DNA of 55,147 nucleotides from an uncultured Bacteroidota bacterium (GTDB taxonomy: Bacteria; Bacteroidota; Bacteroidia; Bacteroidales; P3). Below, piece after piece: positions 26,503-36,000 of this stretch (within the stretch, counting starts at the first letter, position 1; each line of letters starts with the position of its first letter). The stretch spans positions 1 through 55,147 of the forward strand of contig CACZUZ010000034.1 of the NCBI GenBank assembly GCA_902784465.1, read 5' to 3'. The notes beneath the pieces were generated by a model. That model saw nothing but the letters and a program-made list of their open reading frames with translations. It was not told the DNA's origin and ran no database searches. A program made the position numbers and the translations under genes.

Positions 26503-26533
26503 CACCGTCGCAACGTCTCGCTTCGACGGTGCA
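26501..26533. terminator. Perfect 10-bp hairpin overlapping the peptidase promoter
   Basis: TGCACCGTCG (26501-26510) pairs perfectly with CGACGGTGCA (26524-26533) around a 13-base loop; ATTTCTTTC follows. It lies 30 bases after the Fur gene stop and could terminate that transcript, or act as an operator at the peptidase transcription start. Confidence 0.55.
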
Positions 26534-26579
26534 TTTCTTTCATTCTCAGCAAACAAACAAATCAAATCATTAATACATT

Positions 26580-27923
26580 ATGAAGAAAATCATGCTTGCT
26601 CTCACACTGGCAATGGCCGCGATGGGAGCACAAGGCCAAGGCGGCATCAGCACCGACATGATGCAGCAAATCAAGAAAGGCTACGGCAACAGCGCAAGCG
26701 ACAAGGCCATGCGCAACATCCTCGTCACCCAGAGTCCCGCCAAGCTGGCAATGAACTACGAGAACGCCACCAAGTTCGACTCCCATTTCTCGAACCGCGT
26801 GGTCTCCAAGGCCGTCACCGACCAGAAGTCCTCGGGCCGCTGCTGGATGTTCACCGGCATGAACGTCATGCGCAACAAGGCCATACGCAAGTACAACCTG
26901 CCCGACAACTTCCAGTTCTCGCAGGCCTACACCTTCTTCTACGACCAGCTTGAGAAGAGCAACCTCTTCCTGCAGGCCATCATCGACACATACAAGAAAC
27001 CCATGACCGACCAAGAGGTGGAATGGCTCTTCAAGAACCCCATAGGCGACGGTGGACAGTTCACCGGCGTGGCCAACCTCGTCGAGAAATACGGTCTCGT
27101 CCCCAGCGACGTCATGCCTGAGACCTACAACACCAACAATACCTCGAGCATCAGCAACCTGCTCTCGCTCAAGCTGCGCGAATACGGCCTCGAGTTGCGC
27201 GACTTGGCAGCCCAGAAAGGCATGACCCCTCAGAAGCTGAACAGCCGCAAGACCGAGATGCTCGCCGTCATCTACCGCATGCTGGCACTCACCATGGGTG
27301 AGCCACCTGCCGAGTTCACATGGACCATGCGCAACGCCAAGGGCGATATCGTCAGCACCGAAAAATACACCCCCATGTCGTTCTACGAGAAATTTGCCAA
27401 GACCGACTTCTCAAAATACTACATGGTCATGAACGACCCCACACGCGAATACTATAAGGTGTACGAAATACAGTACGACCGCCACGTCTACGACGGCCAG
27501 AACTGGAAATATATCAACCTGCCAATGAGCGACATTGCCCCCATGTGCATAGCCAGCATCAAGGACAGCACCATGATGTATTTCAGCTGTGACGTGGGCA
27601 AGTTCCTCGACCGCGACAAGGGCTTCGGCATGGACAAAAAGCAGCGCGTGGCCACCTTCGCCAGTGGCTCGAGCCACGCCATGACCCTCTGCGCCGTCGA
27701 CCTCGACAAGGATGGCAAACCGCTGAAATGGATGGTCGAGAACAGCTGGGGCCCCAACTACGGCTACCAGGGCAACCTGATTATGAGCAACGAGTGGTTC
27801 AACGAGTACATGTTCCGCGTGGTGCTTGAGGATAAATACATCCCCGCCAACATCAAGGCTCTCCTCTCGCAGAAACCCATCCTACTTCCCGCCTGGGATC
27901 CCATGTTCGCCCCCGAGGAATAG
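26580..27923 (+). CDS. Exported C1-family peptidase (bleomycin hydrolase / PepC-like)
   Basis: A 447-residue protein with a signal peptide (MKKIMLALTLAMAAMGAQGQ). The catalytic triad segments are SSGRCWMFTGMNVMR (Cys, with the oxyanion Gln in DQKSSGR), GSSHAMTLCAVD (His) and MVENSWGPN (Asn). Length and motif order match bleomycin hydrolase/aminopeptidase C, which trims peptides. Classical members are cytosolic; a leader indicates a periplasmic or surface peptidase, as in several Bacteroidales paralogues. The gene stands alone between a hairpin and a terminator. Confidence 0.92.
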   Translation: MKKIMLALTLAMAAMGAQGQGGISTDMMQQIKKGYGNSASDKAMRNILVTQSPAKLAMNYENATKFDSHFSNRVVSKAVTDQKSSGRCWMFTGMNVMRNKAIRKYNLPDNFQFSQAYTFFYDQLEKSNLFLQAIIDTYKKPMTDQEVEWLFKNPIGDGGQFTGVANLVEKYGLVPSDVMPETYNTNNTSSISNLLSLKLREYGLELRDLAAQKGMTPQKLNSRKTEMLAVIYRMLALTMGEPPAEFTWTMRNAKGDIVSTEKYTPMSFYEKFAKTDFSKYYMVMNDPTREYYKVYEIQYDRHVYDGQNWKYINLPMSDIAPMCIASIKDSTMMYFSCDVGKFLDRDKGFGMDKKQRVATFASGSSHAMTLCAVDLDKDGKPLKWMVENSWGPNYGYQGNLIMSNEWFNEYMFRVVLEDKYIPANIKALLSQKPILLPAWDPMFAPEE

Positions 27924-27979
27924 TCGTTGACAGTTGGCTACAGCCCAACATTTCCTCCCCAAAAAAACAACCATCTTCT

Positions 27980-28027
27980 AAAGCCCTGGAACCAATGCAG
28001 GTCAAAACCCAATGGATTCCAGGGCTT
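27980..28027 (+). terminator. Hairpin after the C1 peptidase gene
   Basis: AAAGCCCTGGAA pairs perfectly with TTCCAGGGCTTT across a 24-base loop. The following T-run is weak (ATCTATG), so termination strength is uncertain. Confidence 0.65.
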
Positions 28028-28163
28028 TATCTATGTCAATATGTATCTCTTCATCTTTTTGCAAAGAGCCTTTATCGACTACGATTGGTCGCTTTGAAAC
28101 TCTTGCTTCGCAAACGCAAAGCATCACTATTTATTGCAGACATTAAGACAATCTCAAATCATT

Positions 28164-28195
28164 TTTGCAATAAATGTTTTTTTATTGTATCTTTG
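28164..28195 (+). promoter_or_regulatory. Strong consensus promoter of the 28325 gene
   Basis: TTTG (28164-28167), a 20-base spacer and TATCTTTG (28188-28195) match the Bacteroidota housekeeping consensus fully. The mRNA leader would be about 120 bases. Confidence 0.75.
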
Positions 28196-28304
28196 CAATC
28201 CAGAAAACTATTGCAAGCCAAATAATAATAAGCAATAAATCACTCTTATTCAAACAATTCCCTCATCAAATTGATTTAGGGATTATTGGTTTGTGAGGGG
28301 ATTA

Positions 28305-28324
28305 TATAGCGAAAAAGTATAGCA
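28305..28324 (+). promoter_or_regulatory. TATAGC direct repeat before the start codon
   Basis: Two TATAGC half-sites, TATAGCG and TATAGCA, end at the base before ATG 28325. Similar pairs lie at 29151-29168 and 29185-29202 upstream of the HTH gene. Confidence 0.45.
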
Positions 28325-29062
28325 ATGATTGAGTCTGGGAACATACAAGAGCCTGCATCCGCCCTTCCAAGTATGGATTCGATACCGACCGGCGAGTTGT
28401 ATTCCGACATCATTCATTTGCTGACACAAAAGATCAACAACCTCGAAAAACAGTTACGCGGCAAGGAGCAGGAAAACAACAAGTTGTATGGCATAATCGA
28501 GACCATCACCAAACAGAACAGCCAGCTGGTGCAGGAGCTTAAAGAGACCAACACAGCACTGGAATTCGAAAAGGCACGCTCCCAGCAAAAGATGATTGTC
28601 AACACGGCATCGCCATCTGCCGTAGGTTATCAACCCGATGCGTCGGCCTTTGATGGGCAGCCCACCCCTCGTATCTCCTACCGCAAACAACCCTACCAAC
28701 CAATCAACAGCGACACCGTTGCACGCATCAAGAACGACCGCCGACACTACGCAGTGGTTTGCGATGCCGCCATTGTCTACTGGCAACGTCTCATAAACCA
28801 AGGACTTGTAGACAGCAATCTGCGTGCCACCGCCAAGTGCGGCGTCACCGTGGCAGCACGCATCGTCTGCTGCTTCCAAAATGTGGTAGACCCCAATATT
28901 CGATGGTCCTTTTTCGAAAAGCACTGGAAAATGAACCACCTGCAGAGCAACCTGCACCGCTCCTCGTACCGCGACGAAAAGAAATATGCAGTCGTCAACC
29001 GCATTTTTGGCCGTTCCGACGACGCTCCCTTCTTGGTCAAGAGCAAACTAGAAGAGAATTAG
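28325..29062 (+). CDS. Coiled-coil protein of unknown function, accessory
   Basis: A 245-residue protein with no signal peptide. Residues 35-95 form a strong coiled coil (LTQKINNLEKQLRGKEQE, then ETITKQNSQLVQELKETN). A Pro/Gln linker follows to about 125. The C-terminal domain (about 130-245) is compact and basic, with HYAVVCDAAIVYWQRLINQG, TAKCGVTVAARIVCCF and HWKMNHLQSNLHRSSYRDE-like stretches. I do not recognise the family. It has its own strong promoter, and a small excisionase-type HTH gene follows 288 bases later. The pair looks like accessory DNA between conserved genes. DNA-binding or plasmid/phage-like regulation is possible but unsupported. Confidence 0.65.
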   Translation: MIESGNIQEPASALPSMDSIPTGELYSDIIHLLTQKINNLEKQLRGKEQENNKLYGIIETITKQNSQLVQELKETNTALEFEKARSQQKMIVNTASPSAVGYQPDASAFDGQPTPRISYRKQPYQPINSDTVARIKNDRRHYAVVCDAAIVYWQRLINQGLVDSNLRATAKCGVTVAARIVCCFQNVVDPNIRWSFFEKHWKMNHLQSNLHRSSYRDEKKYAVVNRIFGRSDDAPFLVKSKLEEN

Positions 29063-29150
29063 GCTGTTGGCAATAACATTTATTTTCGCAATAACTGAAA
29101 AAAACACACACAGCACACCACTTTGGCGTTGTTTTCGGTTCCACACATAC

Positions 29151-29210
29151 TATTGCGCCACTGTAGCATTTTGTTGTTGCAACATATAGCGCAACTATAG
29201 CATATATTTG
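29151..29210 (+). promoter_or_regulatory. Operator-like repeats overlapping a promoter upstream of the HTH gene
   Basis: Two imperfect direct repeats, ATTGCGCCACTGTAGCAT and ATAGCGCAACTATAGCAT, lie about 34 bases apart. Between them is a perfect TGTTGCAACA palindrome (29175-29184). The second repeat sits between a TTG and a TATATTTG (29203-29210) that could form a promoter, so a bound protein would block it. Confidence 0.5.
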
Positions 29211-29290
29211 TTTCTTTTTTTGGCATTAACCAACTATTTTAAAGTTAATTAAAAAAAGAAATGCAATAATAGTCAGAGGTTGTCTACCGT

Positions 29291-29323
29291 TTTGAAGGAT
29301 GAACCTGACAGGGAATAATTTTG
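29291..29323 (+). promoter_or_regulatory. Consensus promoter of the HTH gene
   Basis: TTTG (29291-29294), a 21-base spacer and TAATTTTG (29316-29323) match the consensus fully. The transcript would start near 29330, which excludes a TTG start at 29321 and supports ATG 29351. Confidence 0.7.
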
Positions 29324-29350
29324 CAGCCGAAAACAAAAAAATGCAAAGTT

Positions 29351-29644
29351 ATGACCAAACAAGAATTTATAGCCAAACAGGAGCTGGAAGCAAAAAACGG
29401 ACAAAAGCCAGGAGCATGCGAATGGATAACAGTAGATGAGCTGCGGGCCAAACTCAAAATCTCGCGCGCCACCGTCTACCGCTGGATCAACAACGGTGTC
29501 CTGCGTGCCTACAGGCTAAAGAACTCGCGGAACATCTATTTCCTCAATGCCGAGGTAGACCACTTCCTAAGTCTCAACCCAATAGCCCCATCAGGTCGGC
29601 TCGACAAGCTTGCACTATCACTTCATTCTACCCAGACCTCCTAG
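29351..29644 (+). CDS. Excisionase-type (HTH_17) DNA-binding protein
   Basis: A 97-residue protein. After a charged N-terminus (TKQEFIAKQELEAKNG), a MerR-like helix-turn-helix of the excisionase family covers residues 27-70: WITVDELRAKLKISRATVY (19 residues), then RWINNGVLRAYRLKNSRNIYF. Such proteins are common in Bacteroidales mobile elements as excision factors or small regulators. No integrase is adjacent. The start at ATG 29351 is chosen because the promoter -7 element overlaps the alternative start. A hairpin terminator follows at 29695. Confidence 0.82.
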   Translation: MTKQEFIAKQELEAKNGQKPGACEWITVDELRAKLKISRATVYRWINNGVLRAYRLKNSRNIYFLNAEVDHFLSLNPIAPSGRLDKLALSLHSTQTS

Positions 29645-29694
29645 AATAGAGCTGCAGGAACCATTACATTATTTAAGTTTTTTTAACCACAAAT

Positions 29695-29738
29695 AAAACC
29701 GAGAAAACTCTTTCAGTTTTCTTGGTTTTTGTATTTTT
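29695..29738 (+). terminator. Terminator of the HTH gene, overlapping the TetR promoter
   Basis: AAAACCGAGAAAACT pairs with AGTTTTCTTGGTTTT around a CTTTC loop with one G-T pair, followed by a T-rich tract. The tract includes TATTTTTG (29732-29739), a -7 element likely used by the next gene. Confidence 0.7.
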
Positions 29739-29777
29739 GCAAACCGGTTGACATTTACCAATTCAACATAGTTTATT

Positions 29778-30428
29778 ATGTCACAAACACATAACACCAC
29801 AATGCAGAATGACGACAACAGGAAAAGAGTAATCGAAACTGCTGTTCAGATGTTCAATGAGTATGGTTGCAAGGCCGTAACCATGGACAGTCTATCCTCT
29901 ACTCTGCATATTTCGAAGCGAACTCTATATGAGATGTTCGACAACAAAGAGTCGCTACTCCTTGAGTGCATCACGCAAGTGTACCGCACTCTGGGCAATG
30001 AACGACTTATGATAATCAACAAAACAGAAGATACATTTCTTATGGCCCTCTACATCACTCGCAATGAAACTGTTCAGGGTCTGCGTTACGCTCGAATACT
30101 AAGGGATGCCAAGCACTTCTACCCCGAGCTCACCATGCGACTGCTGAAAAACTTCTCCGACCGCTTCAAGGATGTTCTTTCCAAGATCCTCAACAAAGCC
30201 AACGACAACGGCTACCTGCGTCCCGACATCGACATCAACCAGACCGTCGAGACCATTGCCATGATTATCAATGTCTTTAGTCTCAATTGTCCGATAGACG
30301 ACGAGGTGCAGATGAGCCGCATACGCGAAGCTTATTACAGCGTACTCCGCGGCCTTCTCTCTGTTGATGCCATCCAACGCTACGACCAGAACGAAACTCT
30401 TTTCAAAAAAATACTTGAAACAAAATAA
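29778..30428 (+). CDS. TetR/AcrR-family regulator of the efflux operon
   Basis: A 216-residue protein. The N-terminal TetR helix-turn-helix spans about 15-62 (VIETAVQMFNEYGCKAVTM, then LHISKRTLYEMFDNKESLL). The C-terminal helical domain would bind the inducer. It is followed six bases later by a TolC gene and then the adaptor and RND genes, so it is probably the first gene of an autoregulated efflux operon. The ligand is not predictable. Confidence 0.92.
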   Translation: MSQTHNTTMQNDDNRKRVIETAVQMFNEYGCKAVTMDSLSSTLHISKRTLYEMFDNKESLLLECITQVYRTLGNERLMIINKTEDTFLMALYITRNETVQGLRYARILRDAKHFYPELTMRLLKNFSDRFKDVLSKILNKANDNGYLRPDIDINQTVETIAMIINVFSLNCPIDDEVQMSRIREAYYSVLRGLLSVDAIQRYDQNETLFKKILETK

Positions 30429-30434
30429 ACAGAC

Positions 30435-31829
30435 GTGAAAAAAATTGCTCTATCACTATCTATCGCTTTATTTTTTGCGCATATCGCAAACCTTGGAGCC
30501 CAAGAGGCACCCACCCTACGCCTCTCCCTCTCCGATGCGCAACAATATGCTGTAGAACACAACTATAGCATGCAGAATGCATCTCTCGACGTGAAGAAAG
30601 CCGAATACACTCGCTGGCAGACCATCTCTTCGATGCTACCCCAGGTGAAAGCCGGATTCGACTATCAGAACATGTGCGGCTACACTATGAACATAGGTGG
30701 CGGTGGCTCCATGATGTCGATGATACCTGATTCCATCACCATAGGAGGCATGACTCTCCCTATCTCGCTCCCTTCGAGCAGCACCGAGAACAGCTCCGGC
30801 GGAGGCGGCATAGCCATGAACCCCAGCGGAACATTCTCGATAACAGCCTCTGTGGCTGTGACCGGCGCACAGATTGTGGGCATTATGCTTAACAACATTG
30901 CCCGCGACATGATCAATGTCAACCTTCGCCAAAGCGAGCAAACCACACGCTCTCAGGTGCGGAACGTCTATGTCTCAATCCTCGTCATGGAAGACATTGT
31001 CGGCCTGCTCGACAGCAGCCTCGCCAATATTATGCTGCTCGAAAAATCGACCCTCGAAAGCGTCGCTGCCGGCGCAGCAGAACAAATCCAGGCCGACAAG
31101 CTGCACGTACAGGTAGCATCGCTACGCAACAGCATAAATGCCAACCGCCGCTCACTTCAGATGCTCTACAACTCTCTGATTCTCCAGCTCGGAGCTGACG
31201 TCAACAGCAAGCTGGTGCTCACCACCTCGCTCGAAGAGGTCCTCGACCTCAATTACCTGGCATCTCTCTCCCTCGGCGGATTTACCATCGACAACAACTA
31301 CAACTATCAGCTCTTGCAATACAACGAGAAGCTGTCAAAGAGAAACGTCACCATGGCATGGATGGACTTCACCCCCACCCTCTCGGCCTACTATTCCTAC
31401 AGTGCCAAAACCTATTTCGGAAAAGACGAAGGCTTCAACATGACGCCGCCTAATATGGTGGGAGCAAGCATCTCCATACCTCTCTTCACCACCGGCACCC
31501 GCTACGCCAAAATACGCTCTGCCAAAATCGACTATCAGGAGGCCCTCAACAGCAAGCAGCAGGCCGAGGACGGTCTTAGAGTGCAGTACAACCAGCTCTG
31601 CTACGACCTGGCCAACGCCATCGAAAGCTACCTCATACAGAAAGACAACCTCGAGGTCACCCAGCGTGTCTTCAACAATACCGCCGAGAAATACAAATAC
31701 GGTCATGCCTCCAACCTTGAGGTCACCAACGCCAGCACCGACATAATAACAGCCCAAAGCAATTACATACAGGCCGTTATGAGCGTGGTCACTGCCGAAG
31801 TGGCACTCGAAAACCTGCTCGGGAAATAA
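30435..31829 (+). CDS. TolC-family outer-membrane efflux protein
   Basis: A 464-residue protein with GTG start and signal peptide ending NLGAQ. The TolC/OEP fold is seen as two repeats of long amphipathic helices: SLSDAQQYAVEHNYSMQNA near residue 32, SVAAGAAEQIQADKL and its neighbours near 210, LLQYNEKLSKRNVTMAWMDF near 295 and a second coiled section near 370-460. It forms the outer-membrane channel of the tripartite pump with the two following genes. A Met/Gly/Ser-rich insert (GGGGSMMSM; SSSTENSSGGGG) in the first half is unusual. Confidence 0.92.
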   Translation: MKKIALSLSIALFFAHIANLGAQEAPTLRLSLSDAQQYAVEHNYSMQNASLDVKKAEYTRWQTISSMLPQVKAGFDYQNMCGYTMNIGGGGSMMSMIPDSITIGGMTLPISLPSSSTENSSGGGGIAMNPSGTFSITASVAVTGAQIVGIMLNNIARDMINVNLRQSEQTTRSQVRNVYVSILVMEDIVGLLDSSLANIMLLEKSTLESVAAGAAEQIQADKLHVQVASLRNSINANRRSLQMLYNSLILQLGADVNSKLVLTTSLEEVLDLNYLASLSLGGFTIDNNYNYQLLQYNEKLSKRNVTMAWMDFTPTLSAYYSYSAKTYFGKDEGFNMTPPNMVGASISIPLFTTGTRYAKIRSAKIDYQEALNSKQQAEDGLRVQYNQLCYDLANAIESYLIQKDNLEVTQRVFNNTAEKYKYGHASNLEVTNASTDIITAQSNYIQAVMSVVTAEVALENLLGK

Positions 31830-31842
31830 CCCGGATTTGTCA

Positions 31843-31877
31843 ATTCACGATTCACGATTCACAATTCACAATTCAAT
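31843..31877. repeat. Tandem array, 5 x 7 bp (ATTCACG/ATTCACA)
   Basis: ATTCACG twice, ATTCACA twice and ATTCAAT fill the junction between the TolC stop and the adaptor start. The ATTCAC word recurs at 9305-9318, 45642-45662 and, inverted, 47931-47965. Confidence 0.85.
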
Positions 31878-31879
31878 AT

Positions 31880-32911
31880 ATGAACAAAATACTCAAAGCA
31901 GCAACCTGTTTTGTAGCAGTCGCAGTTATGGCATCCTGCGGCGGCAACAAAGAGCAGAAGGAAGCCTCCACTGTCAAGAAGGAGGCCGAAAAGGTAAAGG
32001 TACAAGAAATCAAAAGCCAGCGTATTGCCAAGCAGCTCGAACTCAGCTCCACACTCGAGGGCTACGAGACCATGAACATCTCACCCTCCATCACAGGCCA
32101 CATCGAGCACATCTATGTCGAGGTGGGCAGCCGCGTCAGCAAGGGTAGTATGCTTGTCCGCATGGACCAGACCCAGCTCAACACCACCCGCATCAACCTC
32201 GCCAGCACCAAGACAGAGCTGGACCGCGTCACCGCCCTCAAGGCCTCTGGCAGCATCAGCGAACAAATCTACGACCAGACCAAGGCCGGCTACGACCAGC
32301 TCGTCGAAACAGTACGCTTCCAGGAAGAGAACACCTTCGTCAAGGCACAGTTTAGCGGCGTCATCAGCGCCAAGAACTACGAGGACGGCGAGATGTACAC
32401 CGGAGCCCCCATCCTCCAGCTCTGCCAAATCAGCCGTCTGAAGGCCATTATCAACATCCCCGAAAGCTATTTCCCGCTGGTCAAGCAGGGCATGAAGGTC
32501 AATGTCCAGAGCGACATCTACCCCGACAAGAACTTCCCCGCCACCATCGAGATTGTCTATCCCACCATCGACCCTACCAGCCACACCTTCCAGGCTAAAC
32601 TAAACATACCAAACCCCGGCGAGAAAATACGCCCAGGCATGTATGTGAGAGCCAGCCTTTCGCTTGGTGAAATCGATGCCATCGTGGTCCCCTACCAGAC
32701 CGTCCTCAAGCTCACCGGCAGCAACGACCGCTATGTCTTTATGGCTGATGGCAATACCGCCCGCCGCGTCGCCGTCACCCTCGGTCAGCGCTTCGACGAC
32801 CAAATCGAGATTATCCCCGTTGTTCCCGGCGACATCAAGGAAGGCGACCGCCTAATTGTCACAGGCCAGGCCCGCCTCGTCGACGGCAGCACACTTGAGA
32901 TAGTAGAATAA
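31880..32911 (+). CDS. RND efflux periplasmic adaptor (membrane fusion) lipoprotein
   Basis: A 343-residue protein. The leader ends VMASC (Cys20), a lipobox. The order is barrel-sandwich (lipoyl) half with ISPSITGHIEHIYVEVGSRVSKGSMLVRMD (cited in part), a short helical hairpin with LASTKTELDRVTALKASG and SEQIYDQTKAGYDQL, the second lipoyl half (FVKAQFSGVIS), then beta-barrel and membrane-proximal domains (GDRLIVTG). It links the RND permease to TolC. The junctions on both sides are filled by short tandem arrays. Confidence 0.92.
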   Translation: MNKILKAATCFVAVAVMASCGGNKEQKEASTVKKEAEKVKVQEIKSQRIAKQLELSSTLEGYETMNISPSITGHIEHIYVEVGSRVSKGSMLVRMDQTQLNTTRINLASTKTELDRVTALKASGSISEQIYDQTKAGYDQLVETVRFQEENTFVKAQFSGVISAKNYEDGEMYTGAPILQLCQISRLKAIINIPESYFPLVKQGMKVNVQSDIYPDKNFPATIEIVYPTIDPTSHTFQAKLNIPNPGEKIRPGMYVRASLSLGEIDAIVVPYQTVLKLTGSNDRYVFMADGNTARRVAVTLGQRFDDQIEIIPVVPGDIKEGDRLIVTGQARLVDGSTLEIVE

Positions 32912-32920
32912 TCATTAAGA

Positions 32921-33019
32921 CTAGAAGATCTAGAAACTCTAGACAATCTAGATAATCTAGACAATCTAGACAATCTAGACAATCTAGACAGTCTAGAAAA
33001 TCTAGAAAACCTAGAAAAA
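32921..33019. repeat. Tandem array, 11 x 9 bp (CTAGACAAT)
   Basis: Eleven 9-bp units start CTAGA; CTAGACAAT is the main type and the edge units are degenerate (CTAGAAGAT, CTAGAAAAC). Each junction forms the palindrome TCTAGA. The array fills the adaptor-RND junction. In RNA the repeated palindromes could form many alternative small hairpins. Confidence 0.95.
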
Positions 33020-33031
33020 AAAACAGACAAC

Positions 33032-36000
33032 ATGGCTATCTACAAAACAGCAATCAATAAACCGATTACCACGGGACTGATTTTCGTTGCCGTGATAATC
33101 CTCGGTCTCTTCTCGCTCTCCAAACTGCCCATCGACCAGATGCCCGAAATGGATCCGCCCTACGTCACCGTCATGACCACCTATGCCGGTGCCAATGCAA
33201 GCGAAATCGAGACCAACATCACCAAGATCATCGAAAACTCACTCAACTCGGTCGACGGACTCAAGAACATCACCTCGACATCGAAGGATAATATCTCCGT
33301 CGTCACCCTCGAATTCGAGTGGGGCTCCGATATCGACGAGTCACTCAACGACATACGTTCATACGTCGACCTCCTCTACGACAACCTGCCCGACGGTGTG
33401 TCTCGACCCATGATTCTGAAGCTCAACTCGTCGGCAATGCCCATCATGGTATACGGTTTCACCGCCAAGGAGAGCTACTCCGGCCTGGACCGCATCCTCG
33501 AGGACAATGTCGTCAACGAATTGAACCGCATCGACGGCATCGGCAACATCACGGTCAGCGGTGCGCCGCAGCGTTATGTCTATATCGACCTCGACCCTAA
33601 GCAGCTCGACGCCTACGGCATCAGCCTCGAGGCGGTTGGCAACGCCATCTCGGCCAACAACCTTGACCTCGCCTCGGGTACCGTCAAGATGGGCAAAGAG
33701 CAATACCAGATGCGCGTCAAGGGCGAATACATCGAAAGCTCCGAGATTGCCGACATCGCCGTCACCACCACCATGACTGGCAAACAGGTCTTTGTACGCG
33801 ACCTCGCCACAGTGCGCGACACCATCAAAGACCTCTCGCTCGACGAGAAAATCAACCGCCAAGACGGTGCACGTATCATCATCTCGAAGCAGACCGGTGC
33901 CAACACCGTGGCCATTGCCCGACAGGTGAAGAGCGAGATGCAACGCATTCAGAAAACAATGCCTCCCGACATTGAGGCCACCCTTATCCGCGACGGCTCC
34001 GAAGAGATCATCAACGCCGTCAACGGCCTCACCAGCAGCATCTTCTACGCTCTGCTCTTTGTGGTGCTGGTGGTACTCATCTTCCTCGGCAACTGGCGTT
34101 CCACTATCATCATCGCCCTCACCATCCCCATCTCGCTAGTCACCTCGTTCATCTACCTGCTCATTGCCGACAGCTCACTGAATATCATATCCCTGGCCTC
34201 TCTCACTGTCGCCATCGGTATGGTTGTCGACGACGCCATCGTGGTGTTGGAGAACATCTCCAAGCACATAGACCGCGGCGAGAATCCCCGCGAAGCTGCA
34301 ATCTGCGCCACCAACGAGGTCTGGACCTCTGTCATCGCCACCACCCTGGTGCTTGTCGCCGTCTTCGTGCCTCTCACCATGCTGCCTGGCATGATGGGTA
34401 TCTTCATGAAAGAGATGGGTTGGATTATCACCATTGTGGTTTGCGTCTCCACGACGGCAGCCATCACCCTCATACCCATGCTCTCTTCCAAGCTCCTCAA
34501 GGAGCGTCCCTTCTTCTTCAAGAAAGAGGACGAAGAGGCCTGGGAAGCCAAACACCAGCGCAACCTCTACCATCGCACCATCAGCCGTGCCTTCGACGCC
34601 ATCGATGCCGGCTACGCCAACATACTTCGCTGGTGCCTGAACCACAAACGCATCACCTTGCTCATCTCCCTCATCTTCTTCGTTGTCACCATCTTCCCGC
34701 TCTTATCGGGTGCCATCGGCCTCGACTTCATGAAAGAGCAGGACAACGGCAGCATCAGCATCAGCGCCGAACTGCAACGCGGAACCCGCATCGAGGAGAC
34801 CCTCAAGACCGCCCGCCACATGGAGAACGACATCTACGACATTCTCGGCGACGATGTCGTCGTAGTCTCCACCTCGGCAGGTTCCAACGACGATGCCGGC
34901 TTTGCAGCCCTCTTCAACTCCACCACCAACAACAAGATTTCCATCACCGTGCGTTGCACCAAGAAGTACGACCGCGAAGAGACTATCTTTGAGATGCAGG
35001 AGAAGTTGCGCCGCTGCTTTGCCGAATACCCCGAACTGGTGACATTCCAGGTCAACCAGGGAGGCATGATGGGCGGTGGTTCCAACAACTCTCTCAGCAT
35101 CGAGGTTTATGGCTACGACTTCAACCAGACGACCCAGTTCACACAAGAGCTGAAGAAACGTATAGAAGAAAACGTGCCGGGAGCACGCGACACCAAAATC
35201 AGCCGCGACGAAGACCGCGCCGAGCTGAAGATTGAGTTCGACAAGCAGAAACTCGCCCTTCATGGCCTCTCTGGCTCTGCCGTGGCCATGTATGTCCGCA
35301 ACCGCGTCAACGGCATGGCTGCCGGCTACCTCAAGGAGGACGGTGAGGAATACAACATCGTGGTGCGTCTCCGCGAGGAATACCGCTCATCAATCTCCGA
35401 CATAAACCAGCTCTCCATCCCCACACCCACGGGCAAGATCATCAAGCTTGAGGAGCTGGCCAAGGTCGAAGAATACTGGTGCCCGCCCACCATCGAACGC
35501 AAGAACCGCCAGCGATACCTCACCCTCACCGTGATGCCGTTCCGCACCTCGCTACAAGAACTGGCTCAGAACGTGCAGAAAGAAATCGACCAGATGGACG
35601 TCCCTGCCGACATCCACTATGCACTCGCCGGCAACTACAAAGACCAGCAAGAGTCCAGCCGCGACATGCTTATTCTCGGTTTGCTCATCATCATGCTGGT
35701 TTACATCGTCATGGCTTCCCAGTTCGAGTCCTTCGCCAAGCCGTTCATCATCATGTTCTCCATCCCCTTCGCCATCAGCGGTGTCGTGCTGATGATGTTC
35801 ATCACCGGCAACAACCTCGACATGATTGGTCTTCTCGGCTTGATCCTCCTCATCGGTATCGTGGTGAAAAACGGTATCGTCCTTGTCGACTACATCAACC
35901 TCATGCGCGAGCGTGGCATTGCCCTCAACGAGGCCATAGCCATCAGCGGCCAGAGCCGTCTGCGCCCCGTCCTCATGACAGCCTTCACCACCATCCTCGG

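Larger units (their letters stand above)
27924..28324. other. 401-base intergenic region
   Basis: It holds the peptidase terminator (27980-28027), a strong promoter (28164-28195), several GCAAT-rich repeats near 28165-28240, and a TATAGC direct repeat just before the next start codon. No gene is seen. Confidence 0.7.
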
